Notes: generated by a model from the sequence alone, not told the origin. A stretch of 64,000 nucleotides of DNA from Vibrio sp. CB1-14 (GCF_040412085.2 NZ_CP115920.1:2914001-2978000), one strand, 5' to 3'; numbered from the stretch's first letter, positions 46,644 through 56,362 are shown. A program made the numbers and translations.

Positions 46644-47411
46644 CTACTGCGCAAGCTGGTTGTAAGCATCGATACTCATGCCTGCGCTAAATCCGCCGTC
46701 GACACCAATCGACTGACCATTCACAAAACTGCTGTCTTCTGACGCTAAAAAGTGCACCACCGCCGCGACTTCCTCTGGCTTCGCAATGCGCCCAAGTGGT
46801 ACTGCACGTTTTTCCATTCGAAGCTGAGGCTCACCGCCTGACGCGTAAGCGCGCGGGGTATCAACAGAGGTTGGGCACACGGCATTGACGCGAATTTGCT
46901 TAGTGCCAAGCTCAAGTGCCGCGGTTTGGGTAATGCCTAACACCGCCCATTTAGAGCTGGCAAGCGCGCCAAGATATGGCACCCCTTGAGTACCCGCCAC
47001 AGAAGCGATATTAATAATGCTGCTGCCCTTTGGCATGTATGGCACCGCATGTTTAATGGTGAGTGCAGTACCCAGCGCGTTGACTTCAAAGTTGGCGTTA
47101 TATTCGGACTTTTTGGATTCCATAATGGTGCTGTAACCATTGGTCGAGCCCGCACAGTTCACCAGTACATCAATTTGCCCAAAACGTTCAAACGCAATCG
47201 CCATCAACTCACTTAATGAAAACTCATCGGTGACGTCGGCATAGACATAGTGTGCCTCTAGGGTTTGCAATTCTGGTTCATTGGCATTGATGCCAGCAAT
47301 CATCAGTTTGGCGCCAGCATTGATTAGACGTTTGGCTATCGCTTCACCGATACCCGAAGTACCACCAATTAACACCACAACTTTGTCTGTGAGCTGAAAA
47401 GGCATAGACAT
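46644..47411 (-). CDS. Short-chain dehydrogenase/reductase (SDR)
   Basis: This NAD(P)-dependent oxidoreductase of 255 residues shows the TGxxxGIG-type loop VLIGGTSGIGEAIAKRL, NNAG-type VNCAGSTNGYS, the catalytic Ser region ASVAGTQGVPYLGALASSK and the C-terminal VNGQSIGVDGGFSAG. The catalytic Tyr is in the PYLGALASSKWA stretch, where YxxxSK is Y-L-G-A-L-A-S-S-K, an unusual spacing. The start ATG at 47411 follows GGACGC. It is probably in one operon with the downstream glycine-zipper gene. The substrate cannot be predicted; the wide variety of SDRs gives no clue. Confidence 0.85.
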   Translation of the reverse strand: MSMPFQLTDKVVVLIGGTSGIGEAIAKRLINAGAKLMIAGINANEPELQTLEAHYVYADVTDEFSLSELMAIAFERFGQIDVLVNCAGSTNGYSTIMESKKSEYNANFEVNALGTALTIKHAVPYMPKGSSIINIASVAGTQGVPYLGALASSKWAVLGITQTAALELGTKQIRVNAVCPTSVDTPRAYASGGEPQLRMEKRAVPLGRIAKPEEVAAVVHFLASEDSSFVNGQSIGVDGGFSAGMSIDAYNQLAQ

Positions 47412-47628
47412 TGTTCTGCGTCCTCATTGATTAAACAGGGTTAAAATTTCACTGTGAACCAGTGTAACGATTGAGCGCATTTGACAGCAGTTAGTAACTG
47501 GAAACGATCCAGTAACAGGCAGTAAATAAGTTGAAAAATAAATGAATTTTATTAATGAAGGGATTTTTGAAGTATGAGACTAAGGCATCCTTGCCTTAGA
47601 GTTGAGAGGAACTGTTTTGACTACCGGG

Positions 47629-48420
47629 TTAGAAGAACCAAGTCGCACCAATGCGAACTTCACGGTTGCCATCAAGGTGTTTCATGCGTGACTCGCCACC
47701 CGCTTTGAAGAAGTGCTCTGAGTAGGTCAGGTTACCCCAAATACTGCCGTCAGATGTTAGCGGTACACCACCTTCAAAGTTAAGCTCAAGCGACTGCTCG
47801 TTCTTACCGAATGCGTTGTTGTAGTTAGCATATTGTGGGTTCACTGTTACGTAGTGACCTTGCTCTGATAGGTAGAACGAGTTGAACCAGTTTGCTTGCC
47901 AACCGTTCTCTGAACGACCGTTGTCGTACTCGTTACGCATCAAAGCCACATTTGGGTAAGAAACCCAGTTTTCAAACGGGGTGATCACTTTCGCGACCGC
48001 ACCGACTGCTGCCGTTTGCTCAGTGCCGCTTTGTTTCGCTACCCAGTTAGAGCCATAGCTGATGTAATCAAGCGAGAAACCAATTTCAGGAAGCACTTCT
48101 GAGCCAGTCGCGTGTACTTGGAAGTAACGTGCACGGATACGAGACAGACCAAAGTCCTTCGACTTACCGTCTTGTCCGTCTAGGTTGGTTTGAAAATCAG
48201 TTTCAAATTGACCTAGGTAACCGATGTTCTCGTTATACGAACCTGCCATGTTCAATTGCAAGCGAGTTAGGCCATCTTTGCCTTTCGCGCCAGAATCGAA
48301 TTTTAGGTAGGTTTGTGGGCGAGTTACATCAGCAGGATCATTCGTTTGCTCTTCAGTAGCTTGCGCATTGAACGCTAGCGCGGCAAGAATTGCTGCAGAA
48401 AGAGTAGAAAAGTGCTTCAT
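47629..48420 (-). CDS. Outer membrane beta-barrel protein, function unknown
   Basis: This 263-residue protein has a signal peptide (MKHFSTLSAAILAALAFNAQ, then AT). The mature region has alternating hydrophobic residues typical of barrel strands (RIRARYFQVHATG, FSLDYISYGSNW, LNLTYSEHF-like). It ends in GATWFF, a terminal Phe signal for the BAM machine. The start at 48420 is chosen because the signal peptide begins here; the longer frame to 48513 has no signal. I do not recognise a specific porin family. It is a single-gene unit. Confidence 0.7.
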   Translation of the reverse strand: MKHFSTLSAAILAALAFNAQATEEQTNDPADVTRPQTYLKFDSGAKGKDGLTRLQLNMAGSYNENIGYLGQFETDFQTNLDGQDGKSKDFGLSRIRARYFQVHATGSEVLPEIGFSLDYISYGSNWVAKQSGTEQTAAVGAVAKVITPFENWVSYPNVALMRNEYDNGRSENGWQANWFNSFYLSEQGHYVTVNPQYANYNNAFGKNEQSLELNFEGGVPLTSDGSIWGNLTYSEHFFKAGGESRMKHLDGNREVRIGATWFF

Positions 48421-48592
48421 GTTTTTAATCCCATGATTATCAATAATTGCTGGGAAGTATGAAGCACTGGTAGGGTAATCGAAGTAACTCTGGGTAATGT
48501 AACCTATATACAAACCAGAAGGATGAACATCATTTCTATCGCTACATTTTATACATGATGGACAATAGAACTACCTCGGCGTCCGACCGTCA

Positions 48593-49057
48593 CTACACTG
48601 AAAACATGAAGTGATAGCACATGATGACTGCGTCTTCGCGCCCGTGCTCAGTTGGGTAATAGTCTCGGCGTCTGTCTACTTCGTTGAAGCCTTCTGATAG
48701 GTAAAGCGACACTGCGGCGCTATTACTTTCACGCACTTCAAGCCAAGCGCTGTCAGCTTGGCAAGACTCACAGTAGGCCAATAGGTGCTGAATCAACTGA
48801 CGGCCATAACCTTGTCCTTGATGACGCGGCGACACTGCAACGTTGAGTAATGAAACTTCCCCTACCACATTCTGAGCGTAGAAGTAGCCCACCACTTTAT
48901 CATCTTCAAGCATCACCACATTGTGGGCACCACGTCCATTTAGCTCAGTAAGCATCGACGTTTTCCAAGGGTGGCTGTGGGCTTGCTGCTCAATCGCGAT
49001 GACATCATCAAGGTGTGTTTCACTCATCTGAGTGAAGCTAATATTACTGTTTGGCAC
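48593..49057 (-). CDS. rimI: Ribosomal protein S18 alanine N-acetyltransferase
   Basis: RimI acetylates the N-terminal alanine of ribosomal protein S18. The GNAT fold shows LLNVAVSPRHQGQGYGRQLIQHLLAYC, with the Q/RxxGxG acetyl-CoA loop, and the C-terminal LYLSEGFNEVDRRRDYYP. The GTG at 49057 (VPNSNISFTQMSETHLDD, 154 residues) is the preferred start, matching the aligned N-terminus and overlapping holD by 14 bases. An ATG at 49090 would make it 165 residues. The holD-rimI arrangement is conserved in enterobacteria. Confidence 0.88.
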   Translation of the reverse strand: MPNSNISFTQMSETHLDDVIAIEQQAHSHPWKTSMLTELNGRGAHNVVMLEDDKVVGYFYAQNVVGEVSLLNVAVSPRHQGQGYGRQLIQHLLAYCESCQADSAWLEVRESNSAAVSLYLSEGFNEVDRRRDYYPTEHGREDAVIMCYHFMFSV

Positions 49058-49481
49058 GGATTTGATTCCAAAGTTGACGCTTGTGGGCATCTTGACCTTC
49101 TATCTCTGCCAGCGGTGGCGAGATTAAAGTACGTGGTGATTGGTTGAGCTGCTTGGCATGTTGTTCTGTCCATTGACCCAGCCGCTGTTGCGCCGATTCA
49201 ACGCCACAAAGCCAAATCCAACCCGGCATCGGCTCTGCATCCAATTGACTGAGCATGTCCGGCGTAATATGCAGCGCCTGTGACAGTTCAAGCTTCATCG
49301 CTTTGAGGATCTTTTCGAAAAAGGCAACCTTGTCACCTTGTGGTTTCATCGGCGAGACAAGTAACAACTGACAAGATTCGGGCAAAGAAAAGCGAGCCTG
49401 AGCACTGTGCGGTAGTCGCTCAGGATGTGTCAATTCCCAGGTCTGGATCCCCATCAACTGTAACGTAGTGCGGTTATGCAT
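49044..49481 (-). CDS. holD: DNA polymerase III psi subunit
   Basis: HolD (psi) bridges the clamp loader and single-stranded DNA-binding protein at the replication fork. Start at 49481 (MHNRTTLQLMGIQTWELTH, 145 residues) agrees with the psi family; the open frame extends to 49586 without homology. GIQTWELTHPERL and ESCQLLLVSP resemble E. coli HolD (QLGITQWSLRRP, RLVMVAN). It overlaps rimI. The protein is poorly conserved among bacteria, so context strengthens the call. Confidence 0.85.
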   Translation of the reverse strand: MHNRTTLQLMGIQTWELTHPERLPHSAQARFSLPESCQLLLVSPMKPQGDKVAFFEKILKAMKLELSQALHITPDMLSQLDAEPMPGWIWLCGVESAQQRLGQWTEQHAKQLNQSPRTLISPPLAEIEGQDAHKRQLWNQIRAKQ

Positions 49482-49647
49482 AGATTGGCCTGTTCTCAGA
49501 GTTGAGCAAAGATGTTGCGCCGTCAGAGGCGATTGAGCGAAGTGTAACAGAGCAGATAGGGTTAGCCAAACGACGAGCCCTTCCAAAAACGTATGTAGGC
49601 CATAAGGGTATGGCCTACGATTAACGACAAACTTAGGCTGAGGTCGA

Positions 49648-50163
49648 TTACAACTCTAAGAATTCAGGACTGTACTCAATGGTGCCCGTTTTGCCTTCCA
49701 ATAACTCTGGAATCGTCTGTTCGGTTAATGACTGCACTTGGAATGCGCCCTCTGGCACTTCCCACTGGCACTTTAAGCCAAACTCACTGGCAGAGGTAAA
49801 ACCAAATTTCGAGTAGTAGTTCGGGTCACCTAGCACCACACAAGCAGGATAACCAAAATCGAGTAACGTTTCGAATGCCTCTTTAACCAAAGCTTTCGCG
49901 ATACCTTTACCTTGGTGTGACGTCGCCACAGCAAGTGGTGCAAGCCCTTGCCAAGACAGCTCTTCGCCATCTATCGATACTGGTGTAAACAGTACATGAC
50001 CAATCACCTCGCCTTCATCACTGCACGCAACCAAAGAGAGCGTTAATCGGCTGTTTTCACGCAGCACCATGACCAGATTGGCTTCGGCGTCGGTTTCAAA
50101 CACCGACTTCAGTAGGCGGTCAATCGCCAATATGTCGGCAGGTGCCTCAGTTCGAATAAGCAT
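49648..50163 (-). CDS. yhbS: GNAT-family N-acetyltransferase (YhbS-like)
   Basis: This 171-residue acetyltransferase has GNAT motif A: LAPLAVATSHQGKGIAKALVK. VVLGDPNYYSKFGFTSASEF follows near the C-terminus. YhbS of E. coli sits beside yhbT (ubiT) in the same way. The substrate is unknown. Its ATG at 50163 overlaps the end of ubiT by 17 bases, so the two are cotranscribed. Confidence 0.85.
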   Translation of the reverse strand: MLIRTEAPADILAIDRLLKSVFETDAEANLVMVLRENSRLTLSLVACSDEGEVIGHVLFTPVSIDGEELSWQGLAPLAVATSHQGKGIAKALVKEAFETLLDFGYPACVVLGDPNYYSKFGFTSASEFGLKCQWEVPEGAFQVQSLTEQTIPELLEGKTGTIEYSPEFLEL

Positions 50164-50674
50164 TGGACACCTCTTTCACCTCAGAGTCGGGTTGCAACCC
50201 TTTATGTACAAATTCAGCTAAGTGCATGAGTGCAGATAGCATCGGCTTTGGCAGCGCATCAAGATCGACACTGTCCATCAAGTTTTTCACTTCTAGACCC
50301 AACTCAGTATCGCCTTCGATACTTAAGCGGCGTTGGAAGAATAACGTATCCGGGTCTTCTTTACGACCAGCGATCAAAACTAAGTCATTGAGATTACCGC
50401 TGAAGCTGACATCTTCTTGTGGCTCAAAATCGGCAACAATCAGTGATTCATCGCTGTAGGAAATGTACCAACTGAGGTTTAGATCACGAATATGAACTTT
50501 CAACCACTTGTCTTCAAGAAATTCGAAGTCACCATCCTCAAGTGCTTCTTTAAAAACGGTTTTTAGTCCTTCAAGCAAGGCACGATTCTGAATTTTGTTC
50601 GGCAGAAAATGGACTGGAGATCGCAAAATTTGTGCTGCGTTTTTAACTAGTTGACTACGAATCTTGTCTAACAC
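50147..50674 (-). CDS. ubiT: UbiT, SCP2-domain accessory factor for anaerobic ubiquinone synthesis
   Basis: UbiT carries hydrophobic ubiquinone precursors during oxygen-independent ubiquinone biosynthesis. This 175-residue protein is the SCP2 sterol-carrier type (formerly YhbT): NLSWYISYSDESLIVADFEP and FSGNLNDLVLIAGRKEDPDTLFFQRRLSIEGD. UbiU and UbiV are encoded 2.4 kb away, with rocS between; in E. coli ubiT and ubiUV are directly divergent. It starts at the ATG at 50674 and is followed by yhbS in one operon. Confidence 0.92.
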   Translation of the reverse strand: MLDKIRSQLVKNAAQILRSPVHFLPNKIQNRALLEGLKTVFKEALEDGDFEFLEDKWLKVHIRDLNLSWYISYSDESLIVADFEPQEDVSFSGNLNDLVLIAGRKEDPDTLFFQRRLSIEGDTELGLEVKNLMDSVDLDALPKPMLSALMHLAEFVHKGLQPDSEVKEVSNAYSN

Positions 50675-50853
50675 GCGGTTTTTCCGTTAGTTTGTACTTA
50701 AGAAACGCCATAATACGGTATTCGTACAAAAAAAATCCTGTTGTGCGTCAAAAATTTTTTGCTTTTGTCTTAACCCTTTCCTAACCGATAAATCACAGTT
50801 ATAGTGTGTGGGTTACTGATATATAAGCGCTTCAGAGAACTGGTAGTACATTG

Positions 50854-52893
50854 ATGTCATCCAAATTGTTAAAGGAATACTTTGCTAAGTTAACGTCTAA
50901 TAGCCCCTTCTTTTTTGCTATTTTAGACGACGAGCACCGTTATTGGATGGTCAATGATCGCTACTGCGATGTGGCCGGACTTACTCACAGCGACCTCATA
51001 GGCATGAATGATCATGAGGTACTTGGCACCCGTTTCTACCACCAGCTCAAACCTTATTACGAACGCGCCTTTCTTGGTGAGTCGATTGAGGCAGAAGTCA
51101 CACTCGACGAATCGGACATCGAATCTAGCCTGCATTTTAGTGTCTCTCCCATTGAGCTCAATGGTGTGGTTGAGTATGTGGTTTTTCATGCTATTGATAC
51201 CTCTGAAAAACAGATCATTACCCGTTCACTCGAAGAGTCTGAAACTAAGTTTTTAAAGCTGACAGAGCTGATTCCTGATGGGCTATTGTTAGTCGAAGAT
51301 GGTTGTATTATCTCAGCCAACCCAGCGTCGGCACGACTATTTGGTTACTCAAGCCAAAGTGATTTACTGGGCGAGTCACTCACGCGTTTGCTTCGCAACG
51401 AAAGTGATAACCAGCGAGTGCAACTCGATCTGCATCAGGTCAATGCCAAAGTGCCACTGCACTTTATGACCAGTGAGTATTGTGGCATCCAACGACGCTT
51501 GGCGTTGCATGTCGACACTGCGAATTTATTTGGTGCCAATGCGCACTTAATCTTAGTGCAAGACCTAGATGAAAAGCCAAGCCCAGTGACACAAACCAGT
51601 CACGAAGATGCCAACATTGATGCGCTAACGAAACTCTATAATCGCCTTGGTTTTACCCGCTGTCTCGATCATTTTATTGAGGCTGGTACGCCGTTTGTCA
51701 TGCTCTATCTGGACATAGACAACTTTAAAAATATTAACGATTCACTTGGCCACCACATTGGTGACCGAGTTATCCAAGAAGTGTCGGCACGTCTTAAGCG
51801 CTACTTGCCGCAAGAGGCGGTGCTCGCTCACTTAGGCGGTGATGAATTTGGCATCATTTTGCCGGAACCCGATAGCAATATCGCTGCCGACGAACTGGCA
51901 GAAAAAATCATCGGCTTAATTAATCAGCCCTTCGATCTACACCACTTTAGCAAACGACTCGCCTGCTCCATCGGTAGCGTACAATCGCCGAACGACGGCA
52001 ATGATGCGCGTATCCTGCTGCAAAATGCCGACACTGCAATGTACGAAGCCAAGGCGCGCGGTCGTAACCGATTAGTCAAGTTCAATGACCAGATGAACAA
52101 AGAGGCGCGAATGCGTCTATGGCTGGAAATTGAACTGCAAAAGGCGCTGCAACAAAATGGCCTCGAGGTTTGGTATCAGCCTAAAGTTAACGCGCGCGAT
52201 TTCAGCATCAATGGCGCAGAAGCTCTGGTGCGTTGGAAGCACCCTGTAGAAGGCTACATCAGCCCAGCCTCTTTCATCCCAGTTGCTGAGCAAGCGGGCT
52301 TGATCGAAAGTCTTGGCCGCGTGGTCATGCGCGATGTGTTTACTACCGTTAAACGCTGGAAGCTACAGGGCATTTTACCAGGTCGCGTGGCGATCAACTT
52401 ATCCCCAGAGCAGTTTGGTAACCCTAAACTCATTGATTATATGGAGCGCCTACTGCGCAGCACTGGACTCGATCCTAGCTGCATTACCTTCGAGTTGACC
52501 GAAAGTGCCGTCATGAGCAACAGCGAACACACGCTGCAAATGCTGAACTCTATTAAAAAGCTTGGCTTTGCACTGTCGATTGATGACTTTGGGACGGGCT
52601 ATTCTTCGCTCTCGTATCTGGCTCATTTCCCTATTGATGAACTTAAGATCGACCGCGCTTTCATCATGGATATTGATACCCTGCCTAAGCAGCTAACGGT
52701 GATTGAAAACATCATCAACTTAGGTAAATCACTCAACTTGTCTGTGGTGGCCGAAGGGGTGGAAACGCGTCATCAGGCGACGCTGCTGTCAAATCTCAAC
52801 TGTAACTCTATTCAGGGTTTCCACTTCCACCGTCCGCAGCCTAAGCACGAAGTGGAAGCGCTATTTGCCCAAAATCGTCGCCACCGAAACTAG
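50854..52893 (+). CDS. rocS: PAS-PAS-GGDEF-EAL protein, RocS-like
   Basis: This 679-residue cyclic-di-GMP enzyme contains two PAS domains (about residues 10-125 and 130-235). A GGDEF domain (about 250-410) has an intact LGGDEFGIIL. An EAL domain (about 430-675) has EALVRW, NLSPEQF, ELTESAV and DDFGTGYSSLSYL intact. Both diguanylate cyclase and phosphodiesterase sites therefore look functional, and the net activity cannot be predicted. V. cholerae rocS lies beside the U32-peptidase-like ubiUV genes, and this position supports the name. The ATG at 50854 is preferred over a TTG at 50851. Confidence 0.85.
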   Translation: MSSKLLKEYFAKLTSNSPFFFAILDDEHRYWMVNDRYCDVAGLTHSDLIGMNDHEVLGTRFYHQLKPYYERAFLGESIEAEVTLDESDIESSLHFSVSPIELNGVVEYVVFHAIDTSEKQIITRSLEESETKFLKLTELIPDGLLLVEDGCIISANPASARLFGYSSQSDLLGESLTRLLRNESDNQRVQLDLHQVNAKVPLHFMTSEYCGIQRRLALHVDTANLFGANAHLILVQDLDEKPSPVTQTSHEDANIDALTKLYNRLGFTRCLDHFIEAGTPFVMLYLDIDNFKNINDSLGHHIGDRVIQEVSARLKRYLPQEAVLAHLGGDEFGIILPEPDSNIAADELAEKIIGLINQPFDLHHFSKRLACSIGSVQSPNDGNDARILLQNADTAMYEAKARGRNRLVKFNDQMNKEARMRLWLEIELQKALQQNGLEVWYQPKVNARDFSINGAEALVRWKHPVEGYISPASFIPVAEQAGLIESLGRVVMRDVFTTVKRWKLQGILPGRVAINLSPEQFGNPKLIDYMERLLRSTGLDPSCITFELTESAVMSNSEHTLQMLNSIKKLGFALSIDDFGTGYSSLSYLAHFPIDELKIDRAFIMDIDTLPKQLTVIENIINLGKSLNLSVVAEGVETRHQATLLSNLNCNSIQGFHFHRPQPKHEVEALFAQNRRHRN

Positions 52894-53054
52894 TTATAAT
52901 TGTTATCCAAAGAGGCCCGATGTTGACCTTTCAGCAAACTTACCTCTTTGGTGTTAATTCATTGCTTATTAAGCGAAACCTGCCTTATATCAAACTCGCC
53001 TACAGTAACTTTTCATAAAATGCGCTCTACTGAAAGAATTATGGTATTGAGCAT

Positions 53055-54068
53055 ATGGAACTCTTATGCCCAGCGGGTAACTTACCTGCATTAAAAACGG
53101 CAATTGATTGCGGTGCCGACGCCGTCTATATCGGCTTTAAAGACGACACCAATGCCCGTCACTTTGCGGGTCTTAACTTTACAGGTAAGAAGCTTGAGCG
53201 CGCGGCTCAATATGTTCACGACCACAACAAGAAACTGCACATAGCACTGAACACGTTCGCTCACCCGAATGGATTTGAACGCTGGACTAACGCGGTCGAT
53301 CAAGCCGCCGATCTCGGTGTGGATGCGTTGATCGTTGCCGATATCGCAGTACTCGATTATGCAGCAAACAAATATCCGGATCTTGAACTGCACCTATCCG
53401 TTCAAGCCTCAGCGACCAACGTGGCAGCCATCGACTTCTATCACAAGAACTTCAATGTCAAACGCGTCGTACTGCCGCGCGTGCTGTCGATCCATCAAGT
53501 AAAACAGCTCTCTCGAAACATGACCTCTGATGTCGAGTTAGAAGTGTTTGCCTTCGGCAGCCTTTGTATTATGTCGGAAGGTCGCTGCTACCTATCTTCT
53601 TACCTGACAGGCGAATCACCAAACACAGTAGGCGCATGTTCTCCGGCAAAATATGTACGCTGGCAAGAAACAGAAACCGGCTTAGAATCACGTCTAAATG
53701 ACATTCTGATTGACCGCTACGCACAAGGTGAAAACGCCGGCTACCCTACTTTGTGTAAAGGCCGATTTGAGGCGGAAGTGGATGGTGAGCGTAAGCGCTA
53801 CCATGCTCTTGAAGAGCCAACCAGCCTGAATACCTTATCTATGCTACCTGAGCTGTTTGCTGCCAATGTTGCATCAGTGAAAATTGAAGGCCGCCAACGC
53901 AGTCCTGCCTACGTAGAGCAAGTGACTCGTACTTGGCGTGAAGCGATTGATATGTACCAACGTAATCCAGAGCAATACCAGGTAAAACCAAGCTGGGACA
54001 ACGCTCTGGCGAACGTTTCTGAAGGTACACAAACCACTCTCGGTGCTTACCACCGTAAGTGGCAATAA
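53055..54068 (+). CDS. ubiU: UbiU, Fe-S protein of O2-independent ubiquinone hydroxylation
   Basis: UbiU (former YhbU, U32 peptidase-like) forms a heterodimer with UbiV that hydroxylates ubiquinone precursors without oxygen. The 337 residues begin MELLCPAGNLPALKTAI. The iron-sulfur cysteines are in FGSLCIMSEGRCYLSSY, GACSPAKYVRW and TLCKGRFEAE, in the expected order. PAGNLPALKTAIDCGADAVY is typical of the family. The ATG at 53055 is followed by ubiV 12 bases after its end, so they form one operon. Confidence 0.93.
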   Translation: MELLCPAGNLPALKTAIDCGADAVYIGFKDDTNARHFAGLNFTGKKLERAAQYVHDHNKKLHIALNTFAHPNGFERWTNAVDQAADLGVDALIVADIAVLDYAANKYPDLELHLSVQASATNVAAIDFYHKNFNVKRVVLPRVLSIHQVKQLSRNMTSDVELEVFAFGSLCIMSEGRCYLSSYLTGESPNTVGACSPAKYVRWQETETGLESRLNDILIDRYAQGENAGYPTLCKGRFEAEVDGERKRYHALEEPTSLNTLSMLPELFAANVASVKIEGRQRSPAYVEQVTRTWREAIDMYQRNPEQYQVKPSWDNALANVSEGTQTTLGAYHRKWQ

Positions 54069-54080
54069 GGAGCAAACGAC

Positions 54081-54959
54081 ATGAAATATGCATTAGGCTC
54101 ACTGCTGTACTTTTGGCCAAAGCAAGATGTAGAGAGCTTCTACGAGCAAGCAAAATCTAGCTCTGCCGATATCATCTATTTGGGTGAGAGCGTTTGTTCC
54201 AAACGCCGTGAGATGAAACCTGCTCATTGGTTTGATATTGCTAAAGAGCTCAGCGCATCTGGTAAGCAAGTGGTGCTGTCCACTATGGCACTGCTCGAAG
54301 CGCCGAGTGAAGTAAATATTATGAAAAAGTACATCGACAACGGTGACTTTGCGATTGAAGCTAATGACGTGTCCGCTATCCAACTGGCTAGCGAAAGCAA
54401 GGTACCCTTTGTCGTGGGACCTGCGGTCAACACCTACAACGCCCGCACGCTGCAGCTGTTTGCTAAGCAAGGCATGATTCGTTGGTGTATGCCAGTCGAG
54501 CTGTCACGAGAGTGGCTTGAGAACGCCATGAACCAAGCAGACGACTTAGGCATCCGCGGTCAATTCGAAGTAGAAGTGTTTAGCCACGGTTATCTGCCGT
54601 TAGCTTACTCTGCACGCTGCTTCACTGCTCGCGCGGAAAACCGAGCGAAAGATGACTGCGAAACCTGCTGTATTAAATACCCGACAGGCCTTCAAGTAGA
54701 GAGCCAAGAAGGTCAGTCAGTATTCAATCTAAACGGAATCCAAACGCAATCTGGTTATCAGTACAACCTAATCAACGACCTTAAATCGATGGAAGGCTTG
54801 GTTGATGTTGCACGTTTGAGCCCACTTGGACTGGATACCTTTGCAGAAGTGGATCGTTTCAGAGCCAATGAAGACGGCAGCAATCCACAAGCCTCGCTCG
54901 ATCGCCAGTGCAACGGCTACTGGCACCAGATTGCTGGCCTCGATATTAAGCAAATCTAA
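54081..54959 (+). CDS. ubiV: UbiV, partner of UbiU
   Basis: UbiV completes the UbiU-UbiV iron-sulfur complex. The 292-residue length is the same as in E. coli. Cluster ligands are seen at VCSKRREMK (near residue 39) and YSARCFTARAENRAKDDCET followed by CC (near 180-197). The gene follows ubiU after a 12-base gap with AAGGAG, and a bidirectional terminator follows. Expression under anaerobic control is expected, but I could not find a secure FNR site before ubiU. Confidence 0.93.
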   Translation: MKYALGSLLYFWPKQDVESFYEQAKSSSADIIYLGESVCSKRREMKPAHWFDIAKELSASGKQVVLSTMALLEAPSEVNIMKKYIDNGDFAIEANDVSAIQLASESKVPFVVGPAVNTYNARTLQLFAKQGMIRWCMPVELSREWLENAMNQADDLGIRGQFEVEVFSHGYLPLAYSARCFTARAENRAKDDCETCCIKYPTGLQVESQEGQSVFNLNGIQTQSGYQYNLINDLKSMEGLVDVARLSPLGLDTFAEVDRFRANEDGSNPQASLDRQCNGYWHQIAGLDIKQI

Positions 54960-54962
54960 ACC

Positions 54963-54994
54963 AAAGAGCCTCGCTAATCAGCGAGGCTCTTTTT
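54963..54994. terminator. Terminator ubiV / MATE gene
   Basis: AAAGAGCCTCGC-TAATCA-GCGAGGCTCTTTTT lies between convergent genes; the T-run is good on the plus strand. Confidence 0.9.
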
Positions 54995-55021
54995 CAATGG
55001 CAAGGTTCCAATTCAGTGGCG

Positions 55022-56362
55022 TTAAACCGTTGCCGTCTCATAGCCATTCGCACGCAGTTTGCGAATGTCTTTCCACATCATGGCTCCAACCACCAAACTC
55101 AACGCGATGTTAGACAGCGGATACGCTATCCACACACCGTTCACCCCCCAAAGCTTTGGCATGGCGTAGAGGAATGGCAGTTGGATCAGCATGTTTCCTA
55201 ATGTCACGAACAGGGCTTTTCGGTTGTGACTGATCGCTTGATAATATGCGGCTGCCACAACGATGAACCCATCAAGGAACATTGAGAACAAATGCAAGCG
55301 GATACCGACTACCGTATATTCGATAAGTTGTGGCTCACTGGAGTTAAACACTGAAACCGCTTGGTAAGGAAACAGGTTAAGGAGTCCCACAAAAACCGCA
55401 CCACCGAGTACGGAACTGAACATGGCGACATTGAACAGCTTACGCATGTTGTCTTCACGACGAGCGCCATAGTTGTAGCTCAATAGTGGCTGCATCGCAT
55501 TAGCGATGCCTTCGGCAATTAGGTAATAGAAAGCAACGATATAACCCAAGATGGCGTATGCACCGACCAAGGTCATCGACCCGTACTCCGCAAACAGAGC
55601 GTTATGCAGTGCTACCATAAAAGAGCCATAGGCGTACATGAAAAAGCTTGTGACGCCAATGGAGAATATCTTAGGTAACAGTGGCCACTGTAACCTAAAG
55701 TCACGCAGTGAAAGGCGCATTTTCGCTTTTGAGGTAAAGAAATATCCTACACCCAACACTGTCACCACAGCTTGAGCTATCGCTGTTGCGAGCGCTGCAC
55801 CAGTAAGCTCCCAATCGAGAATAGCGATAAACCAGTAATCAAGGACGATATTGATCACCGCGCCAAGCACCATCAAGATAGTCGCCATATTTGGGCTATC
55901 GTCGTTTCTCAATAAGAACGGCACTGCAATTGAGCCGAGTGTGAACACACCGCCAACGATCAAGATGTCGAGATACTGCATCGCGAGATCGTACATGCGT
56001 CCCTGTGCGCCTTGAATCAGGATCATCTTGTCGGCGTATTGCCAAAGTAAGACAGCAACAACTGGACTCAACGCTAGCAATGCCATTAAACCGGTTGCCA
56101 AAGCTTGCTTCGCACCAACAAGATCGCTCTCACCTTGTTTGATCGACGCCAGCGCTCCAGTACCGACACCAATCATCATACCAAGACCAAGAATGACACT
56201 AATCACTGGCCAAGCGACATTGATGCCCGCAAGGCCGTCGCCTCCCATATACTGTCCAATAAAGATGCCGTCTACCACTTGGTATAAGCCGTTGACCAGC
56301 ATAGCGGCAACGGTAGGTACGGCATAACGCCAAAACTGTTGGTAAATTGATTTTTGATTCAT
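55022..56362 (-). CDS. MATE family efflux transporter
   Basis: This 446-residue inner-membrane MATE exporter has about twelve transmembrane segments (QFWRYAVPTVAAMLVNGLYQVVDG at the start, SYNYGARREDNMRKLFN in the middle loop). It is of the VmrA/MepA-like branch, different from the MATE protein at 12141. The start is an ATG at 56362 with poor ribosome binding site; a TTG at 56392 also opens the frame. A MarR regulator lies 73 bases upstream in the same direction and probably controls it. The substrate is unknown. Confidence 0.87.
   Translation of the reverse strand: MNQKSIYQQFWRYAVPTVAAMLVNGLYQVVDGIFIGQYMGGDGLAGINVAWPVISVILGLGMMIGVGTGALASIKQGESDLVGAKQALATGLMALLALSPVVAVLLWQYADKMILIQGAQGRMYDLAMQYLDILIVGGVFTLGSIAVPFLLRNDDSPNMATILMVLGAVINIVLDYWFIAILDWELTGAALATAIAQAVVTVLGVGYFFTSKAKMRLSLRDFRLQWPLLPKIFSIGVTSFFMYAYGSFMVALHNALFAEYGSMTLVGAYAILGYIVAFYYLIAEGIANAMQPLLSYNYGARREDNMRKLFNVAMFSSVLGGAVFVGLLNLFPYQAVSVFNSSEPQLIEYTVVGIRLHLFSMFLDGFIVVAAAYYQAISHNRKALFVTLGNMLIQLPFLYAMPKLWGVNGVWIAYPLSNIALSLVVGAMMWKDIRKLRANGYETATV

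Noticed and set aside
52900..52955. Hairpin CCAAAGAGG...CCTCTTTGG after rocS as a terminator
   Set aside because: The arms are separated by a long loop and no T-run follows; not enough to call.
52971..53054. FNR site before ubiU
   Set aside because: Only one possible half-site (ATCAA) is visible; the other arm of TTGAT-N4-ATCAA is missing.
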